The position numbers and the translations under genes are program-made. Of a stretch of 64,000 nt of DNA, positions 53,628 to 60,770 are shown in pieces. Positions within the stretch are counted from its first letter, which is position 1. Each line of letters opens with the position of its first letter. The stretch comes from WHSW01 sp963705955 (lineage in GTDB: Bacteria > Actinomycetota > Thermoleophilia > Solirubrobacterales > 70-9): contig CAVPLH010000001.1 in assembly GCA_963705955.1 (NCBI GenBank), positions 1-64,000 of the forward strand, read 5' to 3'. The notes under the pieces are model-generated. The model was not told the origin of the DNA and made no database searches. It saw only the letters and a program-made list of their open reading frames with translations.

Positions 53628-54727
53628 TCCCGAGAGCGGACGCGGCGATCGTCGTCGGTGCGCTCGCGGTGGCCTCGCTGCTGCTCGCGCCGGCCGTCGC
53701 CCAGGCCCGCGCGCCGAGGTGGTTCTTCGGCGTCGCGCCGCAGAGCGCGCTTACCGATCGGGACTTCAGCCGGATGGCGAGGGCGAAGGTGGGCACGCTG
53801 CGCTTCGGCCTTCACTGGGCGGGTGTCGAGCCGTCGAGGGGAACGTTCGACTGGTCCGGTCCGGACTCGTATGTCCGGCGGGCGGCCGAGAACCACATCC
53901 GCCTGCTGCCGTACCTGTCCGGGACCCCCGAGTGGGCGGCCCGCCTCGACGGCCGCGCGTGTGCAGGGGACGGCTGCGCGGCCTACGCCCCGGAAGGAAG
54001 GAAGGCACTCGCGGCGTGGTCCGAGTTCGTCGCCGCGGCGGTCGCCCGCTACGGGCCCGGCGGCGGCTTCTGGGTCGAGAACCCCACCGTCCCGCGGTCG
54101 CCGGTCCGTGCGTGGCAGATCTGGAACGAGCAGAACTCGCCCACCTTCTACGAGCCGCGGCCGAACGTGAACGCGTTCGCGAAGCTGCTGGCCGTCTCGC
54201 ATGCGGCGATCGCTCGCCAGGATCCGGGCGCCGAGGTCATCCTCGGCGGCATGTTCGGGAGCCCGCTCGGCGGCCTGAGGCCGGGCTTGTCGGCACCGGA
54301 CTACCTCGCGAAGCTCTACCGCAAGGGCGCCGCGAAGGACTTCGACGCGGTCGCGCCGCATCCGTACGGATCGACGTTCAAGCGCGTGCTCTCCCAGATC
54401 AAGCTGCTGCGCGACGAGATGCGCAAGGCCCGCGACGCGAGCAGCGAGCTCTGGATCACCGAGCTGGGCTGGGCCTCGGGCGGCCCGCCGAGCCCGCTCA
54501 ACAAGGGTGAGAAGGGCCAGGCGGCCGAGCTCGAGCGGGCGTTCAAATTCTTCGCAAAGAGGCGTAAGAGGTTGAATATCGGGAACGTCGACTGGTACTC
54601 ATGGCGTGACAGCTCGGCGAGCGCCGCCGCCCTCTGCGAGTGGTGTCCCGAGTCGGGGCTGCTCGAAGAGGACTTCACGACGAAGCCGTCACTCGACGCG
54701 TTCACAACATTTACTGGAGGTAAGTGA
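53624..54727 (+). CDS. Secreted clan-A-like glycoside hydrolase, copy 2 of 4
   Basis: A 367-residue protein from GTG 53624, which overlaps the stop of copy 1. The signal segment is VVGALAVASLLLAPAVAQAR, and mature RWFFGVAPQSALTDRDFSRM begins the barrel. Catalytic candidates are Glu in VRAWQIWNEQNSPTFYEPRP and Glu in SELWITELGWASGGPPSPLN. The Cys pair is GRACAGDGC, and DWYSWRDSSASAAALCEWCP ends the core. Its nearest neighbour in sequence appears to be copy 3. Expression is likely coupled to copy 1. Confidence 0.78.
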   Translation: MIPRADAAIVVGALAVASLLLAPAVAQARAPRWFFGVAPQSALTDRDFSRMARAKVGTLRFGLHWAGVEPSRGTFDWSGPDSYVRRAAENHIRLLPYLSGTPEWAARLDGRACAGDGCAAYAPEGRKALAAWSEFVAAAVARYGPGGGFWVENPTVPRSPVRAWQIWNEQNSPTFYEPRPNVNAFAKLLAVSHAAIARQDPGAEVILGGMFGSPLGGLRPGLSAPDYLAKLYRKGAAKDFDAVAPHPYGSTFKRVLSQIKLLRDEMRKARDASSELWITELGWASGGPPSPLNKGEKGQAAELERAFKFFAKRRKRLNIGNVDWYSWRDSSASAAALCEWCPESGLLEEDFTTKPSLDAFTTFTGGK

Positions 54728-54728
54728 C

Positions 54729-55826
54729 TTGACGATCCGCAACCGTGCCCTAGTTGTCCTCAGCCTCGCTCTGGCCGCGTCCGTCGCGCTGCTCGCGCCG
54801 GCGCTCTCGGAGGCCAAGCCTCCGCGGACCTTCTTCGGGGTCGCCCCGCAGACCACGTTGGGGTCCGCCGACTTCGCGCGCATGAAGCAGGGCAAGGTCG
54901 GCACCCTCCGGATCCCGTTCAGCTGGCCGGCGGTGCAGCCGGCCGGGCCCGGAGGCTTCGACTGGAGCACGATCGATCCGCTCGTCGCCGGTGCGGCGAG
55001 CAACGGGGTCACGGTCCAGCCGTTCCTCTCCGGCTCCCCGTTTTGGATCGCCCACCTCGAGGGTCACAGCTGCAGCGGCAGCGAGTGCACCGCGTTCGCC
55101 CCCGCCGGTGACGCGGGGCTCTCGGCGTGGTCGGACTTCGTCTCCGCCGCGGTCGAGCGCTACGGGCCCGGTGGCAGCTTCTGGGCCGCCAACCCCGATG
55201 TCCCGCAGGTCCCGATCACCGTCTGGCAGATCTGGAACGAGCAGAACTCGCCGGCCTTCTACGCGCCGAAGCCGAGCCCGAAGGCGTACGCGAAGCTGCT
55301 CGCCGCGGCCGCCGGCGCGATCAACGCCAGGGACGCGTCCGCGGAGATCGTGCTCGGCGGCATGGCACGGCTCCAGGGCGTCAAGGCGGCGATTCCCGCG
55401 GCCGACTTCCTCTCGAAGCTGTACAAGGTCCACGGCGCGAAGAAGAACTTCGACGCGGTCGGTGTGCACCCCTACGGCTCGAGGGTGAAGGCGATCGTCG
55501 AGCAGGTCGACGCGATTCGCAACACGCTGGTGAAGCGCCACGACCGCAAGGCCGGCCTCTACGTCAGCGAGATCGGCTGGGGATCGAAGAAGGGCGGCCA
55601 CGCGCTCAACGTCGGCGCGAAGGGCCAGGCGAACCGGCTCAAGGAGTCGTTCAAGTACTTCACCAAGAACCGCCGCAAGCTGCACATCCAGGCGGTCGAC
55701 TGGTTCAGCTGGATGGACTCCCCGACCACGATCTGCAAGTGGTGCCCGAGCTCGGGCCTGTTCAAGGCCGGGCTGGTCGCGAAGCCGTCGTGGAAGGCAT
55801 ACACGAAGTTCACGGGCGGAAAGTGA
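54729..55826 (+). CDS. Secreted clan-A-like glycoside hydrolase, copy 3 of 4
   Basis: A 365-residue protein starting at TTG 54729, supported by GGAGG 8-12 bases upstream, the strongest ribosome site in the cluster. The signal peptide ends near LSEAK. FFGVAPQTTLGSADFARMKQ opens the domain. Catalytic candidates are Glu in ITVWQIWNEQNSPAFYAPKP and Glu in AGLYVSEIGWGSKKGGHALN. The Cys pairs are GHSCSGSEC and CKWC. VDWFSWMDSPTTICKWCPSS is the shared closing block. The product is more basic (many Lys) than the other copies. Confidence 0.78.
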   Translation: MTIRNRALVVLSLALAASVALLAPALSEAKPPRTFFGVAPQTTLGSADFARMKQGKVGTLRIPFSWPAVQPAGPGGFDWSTIDPLVAGAASNGVTVQPFLSGSPFWIAHLEGHSCSGSECTAFAPAGDAGLSAWSDFVSAAVERYGPGGSFWAANPDVPQVPITVWQIWNEQNSPAFYAPKPSPKAYAKLLAAAAGAINARDASAEIVLGGMARLQGVKAAIPAADFLSKLYKVHGAKKNFDAVGVHPYGSRVKAIVEQVDAIRNTLVKRHDRKAGLYVSEIGWGSKKGGHALNVGAKGQANRLKESFKYFTKNRRKLHIQAVDWFSWMDSPTTICKWCPSSGLFKAGLVAKPSWKAYTKFTGGK

Positions 55827-55841
55827 GCTGACGCCCGGCCG

Positions 55842-56981
55842 TTGATGCGCCTCCGATGGGCCGCGACCGCGGCCGCGATCCTGGCCGTGTCCGCGTCGGG
55901 CTGCTCGTCGGGCAGCGACGATGGCGACGGAGCCGATCAAGGCGGCGGCACCCCCTCGGGAGCGCCGCGCGCCTTCTTCGGCGTCGTCCCGCAGGCGCAG
56001 CTGACCCCCGACGACGTGATGCGCATGGGCGAGGGTCTCGTGGGGACGATCCGGATCGTCGTCCCGTGGCAGGTGATCGCCCCGGACGGGCCCGGCCAGA
56101 TGGATTTCTCGTCCTTCGACCCGGTCGTGCTCGAGGCCGCCGAGCAGGGGATCGCGGTGCTGCCGACGCTCTCGGGCACCCCGACCTGGGTCGCGCAGAA
56201 CCTGAACGGGGACGAGGGCTGCACCCTCGACTGCTCGAACTACGTCCCCCGGACGGCCGCGGCGCTCGCGGCGTGGAAGAAGTTCGTCAGCGCGATGGTC
56301 GATCGCTACGGGCCCGACGGCGAGCTGTGGTCGCAGAACCCCGACGTCGAGGCGAGCCCGATCCACGACTGGCAGATCTGGAACGAGCAGAACTCACCGA
56401 CGTTCTTCCTCCCGAAGCCCGATCCGGCCGCCTACGAGAACCTGCTCGAGCCCGCGGCGGCCGCGATCCACGATCGCGACCCGGACGGCGAGGTGATCCT
56501 CGGCGGCATGTTCGCGACCCCCCTGAAGGGCAAACCCCCCGCCTTCGTCGCCTCCGACTTCCTTCGCCGGCTGTACGAGATTCCGGGCGCCGACGACAGC
56601 TTCGACGCGATCGCGGTGCACCCGTACTCCGCGCATCTGAGCAACGTCCGCCTCCAGGTCTCCGTGATGCGCGACGAGGTCGAGCGCGCCGGCGACGACG
56701 CGTCGATCTGGATCACCGAGGTCGGCGCCTCGTCATCGGAAGGCGCCAACCCGCTCGACCGCGGCCCCGACGGTCAGGCCGACCTGCTGAAGGGCGTCTA
56801 CGACTTCTTCCTCTCGAAGCGCGAAGCGTGGAACATCGAAGGGGCGACGTGGTTCTCGTGGCGCGACACGGCCGAGGGACAGTGCGACTGGTGCGCGAAG
56901 TCGGGCCTCTTCCCGGTCGACTCGCTCGACGACCCGAAGCCGGCCTGGGACGCGTTCGTCGGCTTTACCGGCGGCAGCTAG
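55842..56981 (+). CDS. Clan-A-like glycoside hydrolase lipoprotein, copy 4 of 4
   Basis: A 379-residue protein (TTG 55842 or ATG 55845). Unlike the other copies it carries a lipobox, AVSASGCSSGSD, so it is probably membrane-anchored by lipid while the others are released. FFGVVPQAQLTPDDVMRMGE starts the barrel. Catalytic candidates are Glu in IHDWQIWNEQNSPTFFLPKP and Glu in SIWITEVGASSSEGANPLDR. The Cys pair is EGCTLDC, and WFSWRDTAEGQCDWCAKSGL closes the domain. The last 93 bp of the coding region and stop are duplicated 167 bp downstream. Confidence 0.78.
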   Translation: MMRLRWAATAAAILAVSASGCSSGSDDGDGADQGGGTPSGAPRAFFGVVPQAQLTPDDVMRMGEGLVGTIRIVVPWQVIAPDGPGQMDFSSFDPVVLEAAEQGIAVLPTLSGTPTWVAQNLNGDEGCTLDCSNYVPRTAAALAAWKKFVSAMVDRYGPDGELWSQNPDVEASPIHDWQIWNEQNSPTFFLPKPDPAAYENLLEPAAAAIHDRDPDGEVILGGMFATPLKGKPPAFVASDFLRRLYEIPGADDSFDAIAVHPYSAHLSNVRLQVSVMRDEVERAGDDASIWITEVGASSSEGANPLDRGPDGQADLLKGVYDFFLSKREAWNIEGATWFSWRDTAEGQCDWCAKSGLFPVDSLDDPKPAWDAFVGFTGGS

Positions 56982-57152
56982 AGCGTCCCCCCGGTCGCGC
57001 CCGAGCCGAGGGTTTGTATCGGATAGCGAGACAAACCCCCGGGTCGACGTAAACGCAGGGCGCGAAATCGGGCCTCTTCCCGGTCGCCTCGCTCGACGAC
57101 CCGAAGCCGGCCTGGGACGCGTTCGTCGGCTTTACCGGCGGCAGCTAGAGCG
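56893..57152 (+). repeat. 93-bp direct duplication of the end of GH copy 4
   Basis: Bases 56893-56985 recur at 57060-57152 with two mismatches, offset by 167. The first copy encodes the last residues and stop of GH copy 4 plus 4 bases. The second copy abuts the 3' end of cysO. The 74-bp spacer holds a hairpin (57009-57038). Confidence 0.9.
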
Positions 57153-57427
57153 CCGCGCGCCCCCGCCATCGCGGGCAGGATCACGACCGTGTCCGAATCC
57201 GCGACTCCGGTGTCGAGCCCGTCGAGGACGCGCACGTCCTCGTCGTTGAGATAGACGTTGACGTAGCGATTGAGCTCGCCGCCGTCGCCGAACAACTGCT
57301 CCCGCGTATCGGGATGCGCGGCGGCGAGCGCTTCCAGCACCTCGCCGACGGTTGCGCCGTCCGCGTCGACCTCGCTCTCGCCCCCGGCGCGCGAGCGCAG
57401 CACGGGTGGGATCTTCACCGTCGGCAT
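56978..57427 (-). CDS. cysO: CysO/MoaD-family sulfur carrier with an aberrant C-terminus
   Basis: The first 91 residues match actinobacterial CysO: PTVKIPPVLRSRAGGESEVD, LNRYVNVYLNDEDVRVLDGL and DSDTVVILPAMAG. CysO-type carriers end in Gly-Gly, whose carboxyl is converted to a thiocarboxylate that CysM uses. Here the sequence reads AMAGARGAL and runs on for about 58 more residues encoded by the antisense of the duplicated hydrolase end, stopping at 56978. Deleting one G from the G5 run would give AMAGRAAL and a stop, still without Gly-Gly. Function therefore appears compromised as read. The start ATG 57427 follows TAGGTT by 6 bases. Confidence 0.78.
   Translation of the reverse strand: MPTVKIPPVLRSRAGGESEVDADGATVGEVLEALAAAHPDTREQLFGDGGELNRYVNVYLNDEDVRVLDGLDTGVADSDTVVILPAMAGARGALAAAGKADERVPGRLRVVERGDREEARFRALRLRRPGGLSRYPIQTLGSGATGGTL
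57009..57038 (+). terminator. Hairpin between the two 93-bp copies
   Basis: An arm of GGGTTTGT (from about 57009) pairs with ACAAACCC (57031-57038) across a 13-base loop. The downstream arm belongs to the 18-bp element also seen at 34643. It is a weak bidirectional terminator candidate between convergent genes. Confidence 0.4.
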
Positions 57428-57433
57428 GGCGGG

Positions 57434-57439
57434 AACCTA
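57434..57439 (-). promoter_or_regulatory. -10 element TAGGTT of cysO
   Basis: Minus-strand TAGGTT, 6 bases, then ATG 57427. It lies just after the stop of the MoeZ-like gene, so cysO may be transcribed both with it and on its own. Confidence 0.45.
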
Positions 57440-57462
57440 TCGTGCTGCGTGCGCGTCGCCGC

Positions 57463-58650
57463 TCAGGCGGCGCTCGGGGTCGGCTCGCGGGCCGGCGCTC
57501 CGCAGAACAGCTCGTAGTCGGGGAACTTGCCCATCTGCTCGGCGGCGATCTCGGGCGCGTGCTCGCCGCAGATCGGGCACTCCGGGTCGCGTTTTACCTT
57601 CAGCTCCGTGAACCGGGTCCCGAGCGACTCGTAGAGCAGCAGGCGCCCGATCAGCGGCTCGCCGATCCCGGCGATCAGCTTGATCACCTCGTTGGCCTGC
57701 AGCAGCCCCATCACGCCTGCCATCACGCCGAGCACCCCGTTGGCGCCGCAGCTCGGGGCGAGCTCGGGCGGCGGCGGGACCGGATAGAGACACCGATAGC
57801 ACGGCCCCTCGTGCGGCACGAAGGTCGAGATCTGGCCGTCGAAGCCGAGGATCGAGGCGCTGATGACCGGCTTGCCGAGTCGTACGGCCGCGTCGTTGAG
57901 CAGGTAGCGGGTGGGGAAGTTGTCGGCGCCGTCGACGATCACGTCGTAGCCCTCGATCAACTCGAGGATGTTCGACGCGTCGAGACGCAGGTTGTGCTCG
58001 ATCACCTCGACGTCGGGGTTGAGCGCCTCGATCGCCAGCTTCGCCGAGGTCGTCTTCGCGATCCCGACCCGCTCGGTGTTGTGGATCACCTGGCGCTGCA
58101 GGTTGGACTCGTCGACGACGTCGTCGTCGACGATCCCGATCGTGCCGATCCCGGCGGCGGCGAGGTAGAGCGCGCTCGGCGCTCCGAGGCCGCCGGCCCC
58201 GAGCAGCAGGACCCTCGCGTTCAGCATCTTCAGCTGACCGTCGACCCCGACCTCGGGCAGCAACGTATGCCGCGAGTAGCGCATCCGCTGCTCGCGACTG
58301 AGGCCCTCGGGCTCGACGAGCGGGAGGTTCGCATCGCTCCAGGCGGTGATCCCGCCCTCGATCACGGCGACGTTGTCGTAGCCGAGGCCGCGCAGGGCGA
58401 GGGCGCTGTTCGAGGACCGGTTGTCGGTCCGGCAGTAGAGGAGCAGGCGCTCGGATGTGTCTCCGACCAGCCCGTCGATCCGCTCGAGCAGCTCGCCCTG
58501 GGGGACGTGGGTCGCGGCCTCGAGATGAGCCTCGTCCCACTCGCTCTGCTCGCGCACGTCGATCAGCTCGACGCCGGAGTCGATCTCGGCGCGCGCGGCG
58601 TCGATCGAGAGCAGCTCGATCCCCGGCCTGGTGGTGTCGGCGGTTGCCAC
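57463..58650 (-). CDS. moeZ: Rhodanese-MoeB fusion: sulfur-carrier adenylyl/sulfurtransferase (MoeZ-like)
   Basis: A 395-residue protein from GTG 58650 with AGGAG upstream. Residues 10-110 form a rhodanese domain: VELIDVREQSEWDEAHL and the active-site loop LLYCRTDNRSS. Residues 120-390 form a MoeB/ThiF adenylyltransferase: RYSRHTLLPEVGVDGQ, the ATP loop LLLGAGGLGAPSALYLAAAG, NLQRQVIHNTERVG, PSCGANGVLGVMAG, and a Cys4 zinc site (CYRC and CPIC). It should adenylate the carrier C-terminus and supply sulfur, as MoeZ does for CysO. The order is the reverse of mycobacterial MoeZ, where rhodanese is C-terminal. Confidence 0.88.
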   Translation of the reverse strand: MATADTTRPGIELLSIDAARAEIDSGVELIDVREQSEWDEAHLEAATHVPQGELLERIDGLVGDTSERLLLYCRTDNRSSNSALALRGLGYDNVAVIEGGITAWSDANLPLVEPEGLSREQRMRYSRHTLLPEVGVDGQLKMLNARVLLLGAGGLGAPSALYLAAAGIGTIGIVDDDVVDESNLQRQVIHNTERVGIAKTTSAKLAIEALNPDVEVIEHNLRLDASNILELIEGYDVIVDGADNFPTRYLLNDAAVRLGKPVISASILGFDGQISTFVPHEGPCYRCLYPVPPPPELAPSCGANGVLGVMAGVMGLLQANEVIKLIAGIGEPLIGRLLLYESLGTRFTELKVKRDPECPICGEHAPEIAAEQMGKFPDYELFCGAPAREPTPSAA

Positions 58651-58664
58651 TTCGTCAAATCTCC

Positions 58665-58682
58665 TAATCCGTATCCGGATTA
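58665..58682 (-). promoter_or_regulatory. Inverted repeat in the leader of the MoeZ-like gene
   Basis: TAATCCG and CGGATTA are exact inverted arms separated by TATC, immediately upstream of the ribosome site and covering the stop codon of the preceding gene. It could be an operator or a small RNA switch. Confidence 0.4.
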
Positions 58683-59699
58683 CGGTGTTACTTCAGAAAG
58701 TGTAGCAACGGAGCGGCGTTCGAACCACACGCTCGACGCTCGGCCGACGCTCAGGAGCCCGCCCGAGGAGTGCTCGACCGCGGCTCGGGCAGATCGGGGG
58801 CCGGGCGAGCCCGGACCGACCGCGCGGACCGCGGCGCGATCGCGCTCCGTCGCCCGGCCGAGCAGCGTCTTCGCGGCCAGCCGCAGCCGCAGGTTGAGGC
58901 GCAGGGCGCGCCAGGCGAGCCATTCCCGGCGCGGCCCGTAGGCACGCCGGACCGCGGCTCGCCAGTTGAGCGCCGCGGTGGCGCGGTAGCCGTCCGGCGA
59001 GCCGTAGGCGAGCGTCGACGAGCCCTGGCCGTGGTGGACGATCCGACACGAACCCGGGTCGAACCACGACGGGACGCCGGCCGCGGCGGCACGCAGGCCG
59101 AGGTCGACGTCCTCGCTGAACATGTGCAGGGCGGTGTCGAACGGCCCGAGCCCGCGCAGCACTGCCGTAGGCCCGGCCACGCATGCCCCCGTGAGCCAGC
59201 TGACCCGGAGCCGGCGCTCGAGCCGGTAGGGCTCGGTGTGCGCCCGGAAGGCGTCGGGCTGGACCGTCGCCGGCAGCAGCGCCCGGACCCAGGGCCACGC
59301 TCCCACGGGAGGTCCGCTCGCCGACGGCTGGACCGAGCCGTCGGTGTTGAGCAGCCGCGGGCCGACGAGCCCGCCGAGCTCGGCCGCCGTCGCCGCGAGC
59401 CGGTCGAGGCCGTCGTCGAGCAACTCGGTGTCGGGGTTGAGCAGCACGGTGACCTCGCCCGCGGCCTCCGCGACCCCGACGTTCGAGGCGGCGCCGAAGC
59501 CGAGGTTCTCGCTCAACGCGATCAGGCGCGAGCGTCCCTTCCAGCCCGCCGCCGCCTCGGCGACCTGATCGGTCGAGGCGTTGTCGACGACGAGCAGCTC
59601 GGGCTCGCCGTCGAGGCAGCGGTTCATCGACGTCACCAGGGTGCGCAGGTGACCCGCGCACTCCCAGGTGACGACGACTATCGAATAGCGAACCCTGAT
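58680..59699 (-). CDS. GT2 glycosyltransferase (rhamnosyltransferase-like)
   Basis: About 339 residues. VRYSIVVVTWECAGHLRTLV opens the GT2 domain, then PELLVVDNASTDQVAEAAAG, FGAASNVGVAEAAGEVTVLL and NPDTELLDDGLDRLAATAAE. VSWLTGACVAGPTAVLRGLG and MFSEDVDLGLRAAAAGVPSW close it in WbbL-like fashion. From the htpX stop to the first motif no ATG, GTG or TTG occurs in frame. ATC 59699, 6 bases after TAGATC, is the best-placed start; ATG 59636 would delete the first strand. The gene is isolated from the main polysaccharide block by the GH and sulfur genes. Confidence 0.82.
   Translation of the reverse strand: MRVRYSIVVVTWECAGHLRTLVTSMNRCLDGEPELLVVDNASTDQVAEAAAGWKGRSRLIALSENLGFGAASNVGVAEAAGEVTVLLNPDTELLDDGLDRLAATAAELGGLVGPRLLNTDGSVQPSASGPPVGAWPWVRALLPATVQPDAFRAHTEPYRLERRLRVSWLTGACVAGPTAVLRGLGPFDTALHMFSEDVDLGLRAAAAGVPSWFDPGSCRIVHHGQGSSTLAYGSPDGYRATAALNWRAAVRRAYGPRREWLAWRALRLNLRLRLAAKTLLGRATERDRAAVRAVGPGSPGPRSARAAVEHSSGGLLSVGRASSVWFERRSVATLSEVTP
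58691..58705 (-). promoter_or_regulatory. MoeZ-like gene promoter: second copy of the 15-bp sulfur motif
   Basis: CTTCAGAAAGTGTAG, 14 of 15 identical to the cysM promoter element. On the minus strand it contains TACACT. Transcription would start about 40 nt before GTG 58650, inside the end of the upstream coding region. Confidence 0.5.
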
Positions 59700-59705
59700 C
59701 CTGGT

Positions 59706-59711
59706 GATCTA
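59706..59711 (-). promoter_or_regulatory. Possible -10 element TAGATC before an ATC start
   Basis: Minus-strand TAGATC, 6 bases, then ATC 59699. The hexamer includes the htpX stop codon. It is an imperfect match, ending in C. Confidence 0.25.
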
Positions 59712-60569
59712 AGCGAACGACGGGCGCATCTGGCGCAGCCGGCGGACGCGCTCCTCGATCGGGGGGTGGGTCGAGAACAGGCTCGCAACCCCACCGCCCG
59801 AGAACGGCTTCACGATGTAGAGCGGCTCGGCCGCCTGGTTGACCTGCATCGGCATCGCCTTCGCGCCCTCCTCGAGCCGCAGCAGCGCCGAGGCGAGCGA
59901 CTCCGGGTTGCCGCAGATCTGGGCGCCGGTCGCGTCGGCCGAGTACTCCCGCTGGCGCGAGACCGCGAGCTGAATCAGGCTCGCCGCGATCGGGGCGAGG
60001 ATGATCAGCGCCAGGTTGGCGACCAACCCGAGCGGCGACTCGTCGTCGCCGCCGAACCACATGAAGAAGTACGCCAAGTAGGTGATCGACATGCCGATCG
60101 CCGCGGCGACCGAGGTGGTGAGGATGTCGCGGTTCTTGACGTGGCCGAGCTCGTGGGAGATCACGCCGCGCAGCTCGTCCTCGGAGAGCAGCTTCGTGAT
60201 CCCGTCGGTGACCGCGACCGCGGAATGATTCGGGTTGCGACCGGTCGCGAACGCGTTCGGCTGCTCATTCGGGATCCTGTAGAGACGCGGCATCGGCAGG
60301 CCGGCCCGGGTCGTCAGCTCGCGGACCATCTGGTAGATCCCCGGCGCCTCCTCCTCGGAGAGCGGCTTCGCCCGGGCGCTCGCGAGGGCGATCTTGTCGC
60401 TGAACCAGAAGGCGATGAAGTTGAGCCCCAGCGCCACGACGAGGAAGATGGTGGCGGTCTGGATCCCGCCGATCGCGTAGCCGAGCGCGACCAGGAGGGC
60501 GCCCAGCAGGGCCATCATGATCACGGTGCGCAGGCCGGCGGCGAAGTTCGACTTGCGGGTGGTTGTCAT
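59709..60569 (-). CDS. htpX: Membrane metalloprotease HtpX
   Basis: A 286-residue integral membrane protease that degrades misfolded membrane proteins. Two N-terminal helices (about 12-50) are followed by APGIYQMVRELTTRAGLPMP, LYRIPNEQPNAFATGRNPNH, the zinc site GVISHELGHVKNRDI and helices three and four. RQREYSADATGAQICGNPES provides the third ligand Glu, and FSTHPPIEERVRRLRQ is the typical C-terminus. ATG 60569 has AAGGAG nine bases upstream, one of the few canonical ribosome sites in this half of the window. The gene is divergent from the histidine kinase. Confidence 0.93.
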   Translation of the reverse strand: MTTTRKSNFAAGLRTVIMMALLGALLVALGYAIGGIQTATIFLVVALGLNFIAFWFSDKIALASARAKPLSEEEAPGIYQMVRELTTRAGLPMPRLYRIPNEQPNAFATGRNPNHSAVAVTDGITKLLSEDELRGVISHELGHVKNRDILTTSVAAAIGMSITYLAYFFMWFGGDDESPLGLVANLALIILAPIAASLIQLAVSRQREYSADATGAQICGNPESLASALLRLEEGAKAMPMQVNQAAEPLYIVKPFSGGGVASLFSTHPPIEERVRRLRQMRPSFA

Positions 60570-60770
60570 TGCGAGAGTGCTCCTTGATGCGTCGCCCGGC
60601 TCTCAAGACGCAGGCGGCCGGGCTGAAACCTGCACTGACATATTGTGACGGCCCCGATTCCGCGCATCTGGGGGCTGACCCCTAAGTTGCGCTGGGGGCC
60701 GGAACCCTTTCTCGGGGAGGCAACTCCCAGATTGCCGCCCGGCGACCGATCCGACCGATACTTAGATCAG

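Noticed and set aside
56978..57152. Terminal GATGGTL of the extended CysO frame as a functional Gly-Gly tail
   Set aside because: It is encoded by the antisense of a C-rich spacer after the hydrolase stop. A carrier with a 58-residue unrelated linker before Gly-Gly has no precedent that I know of.
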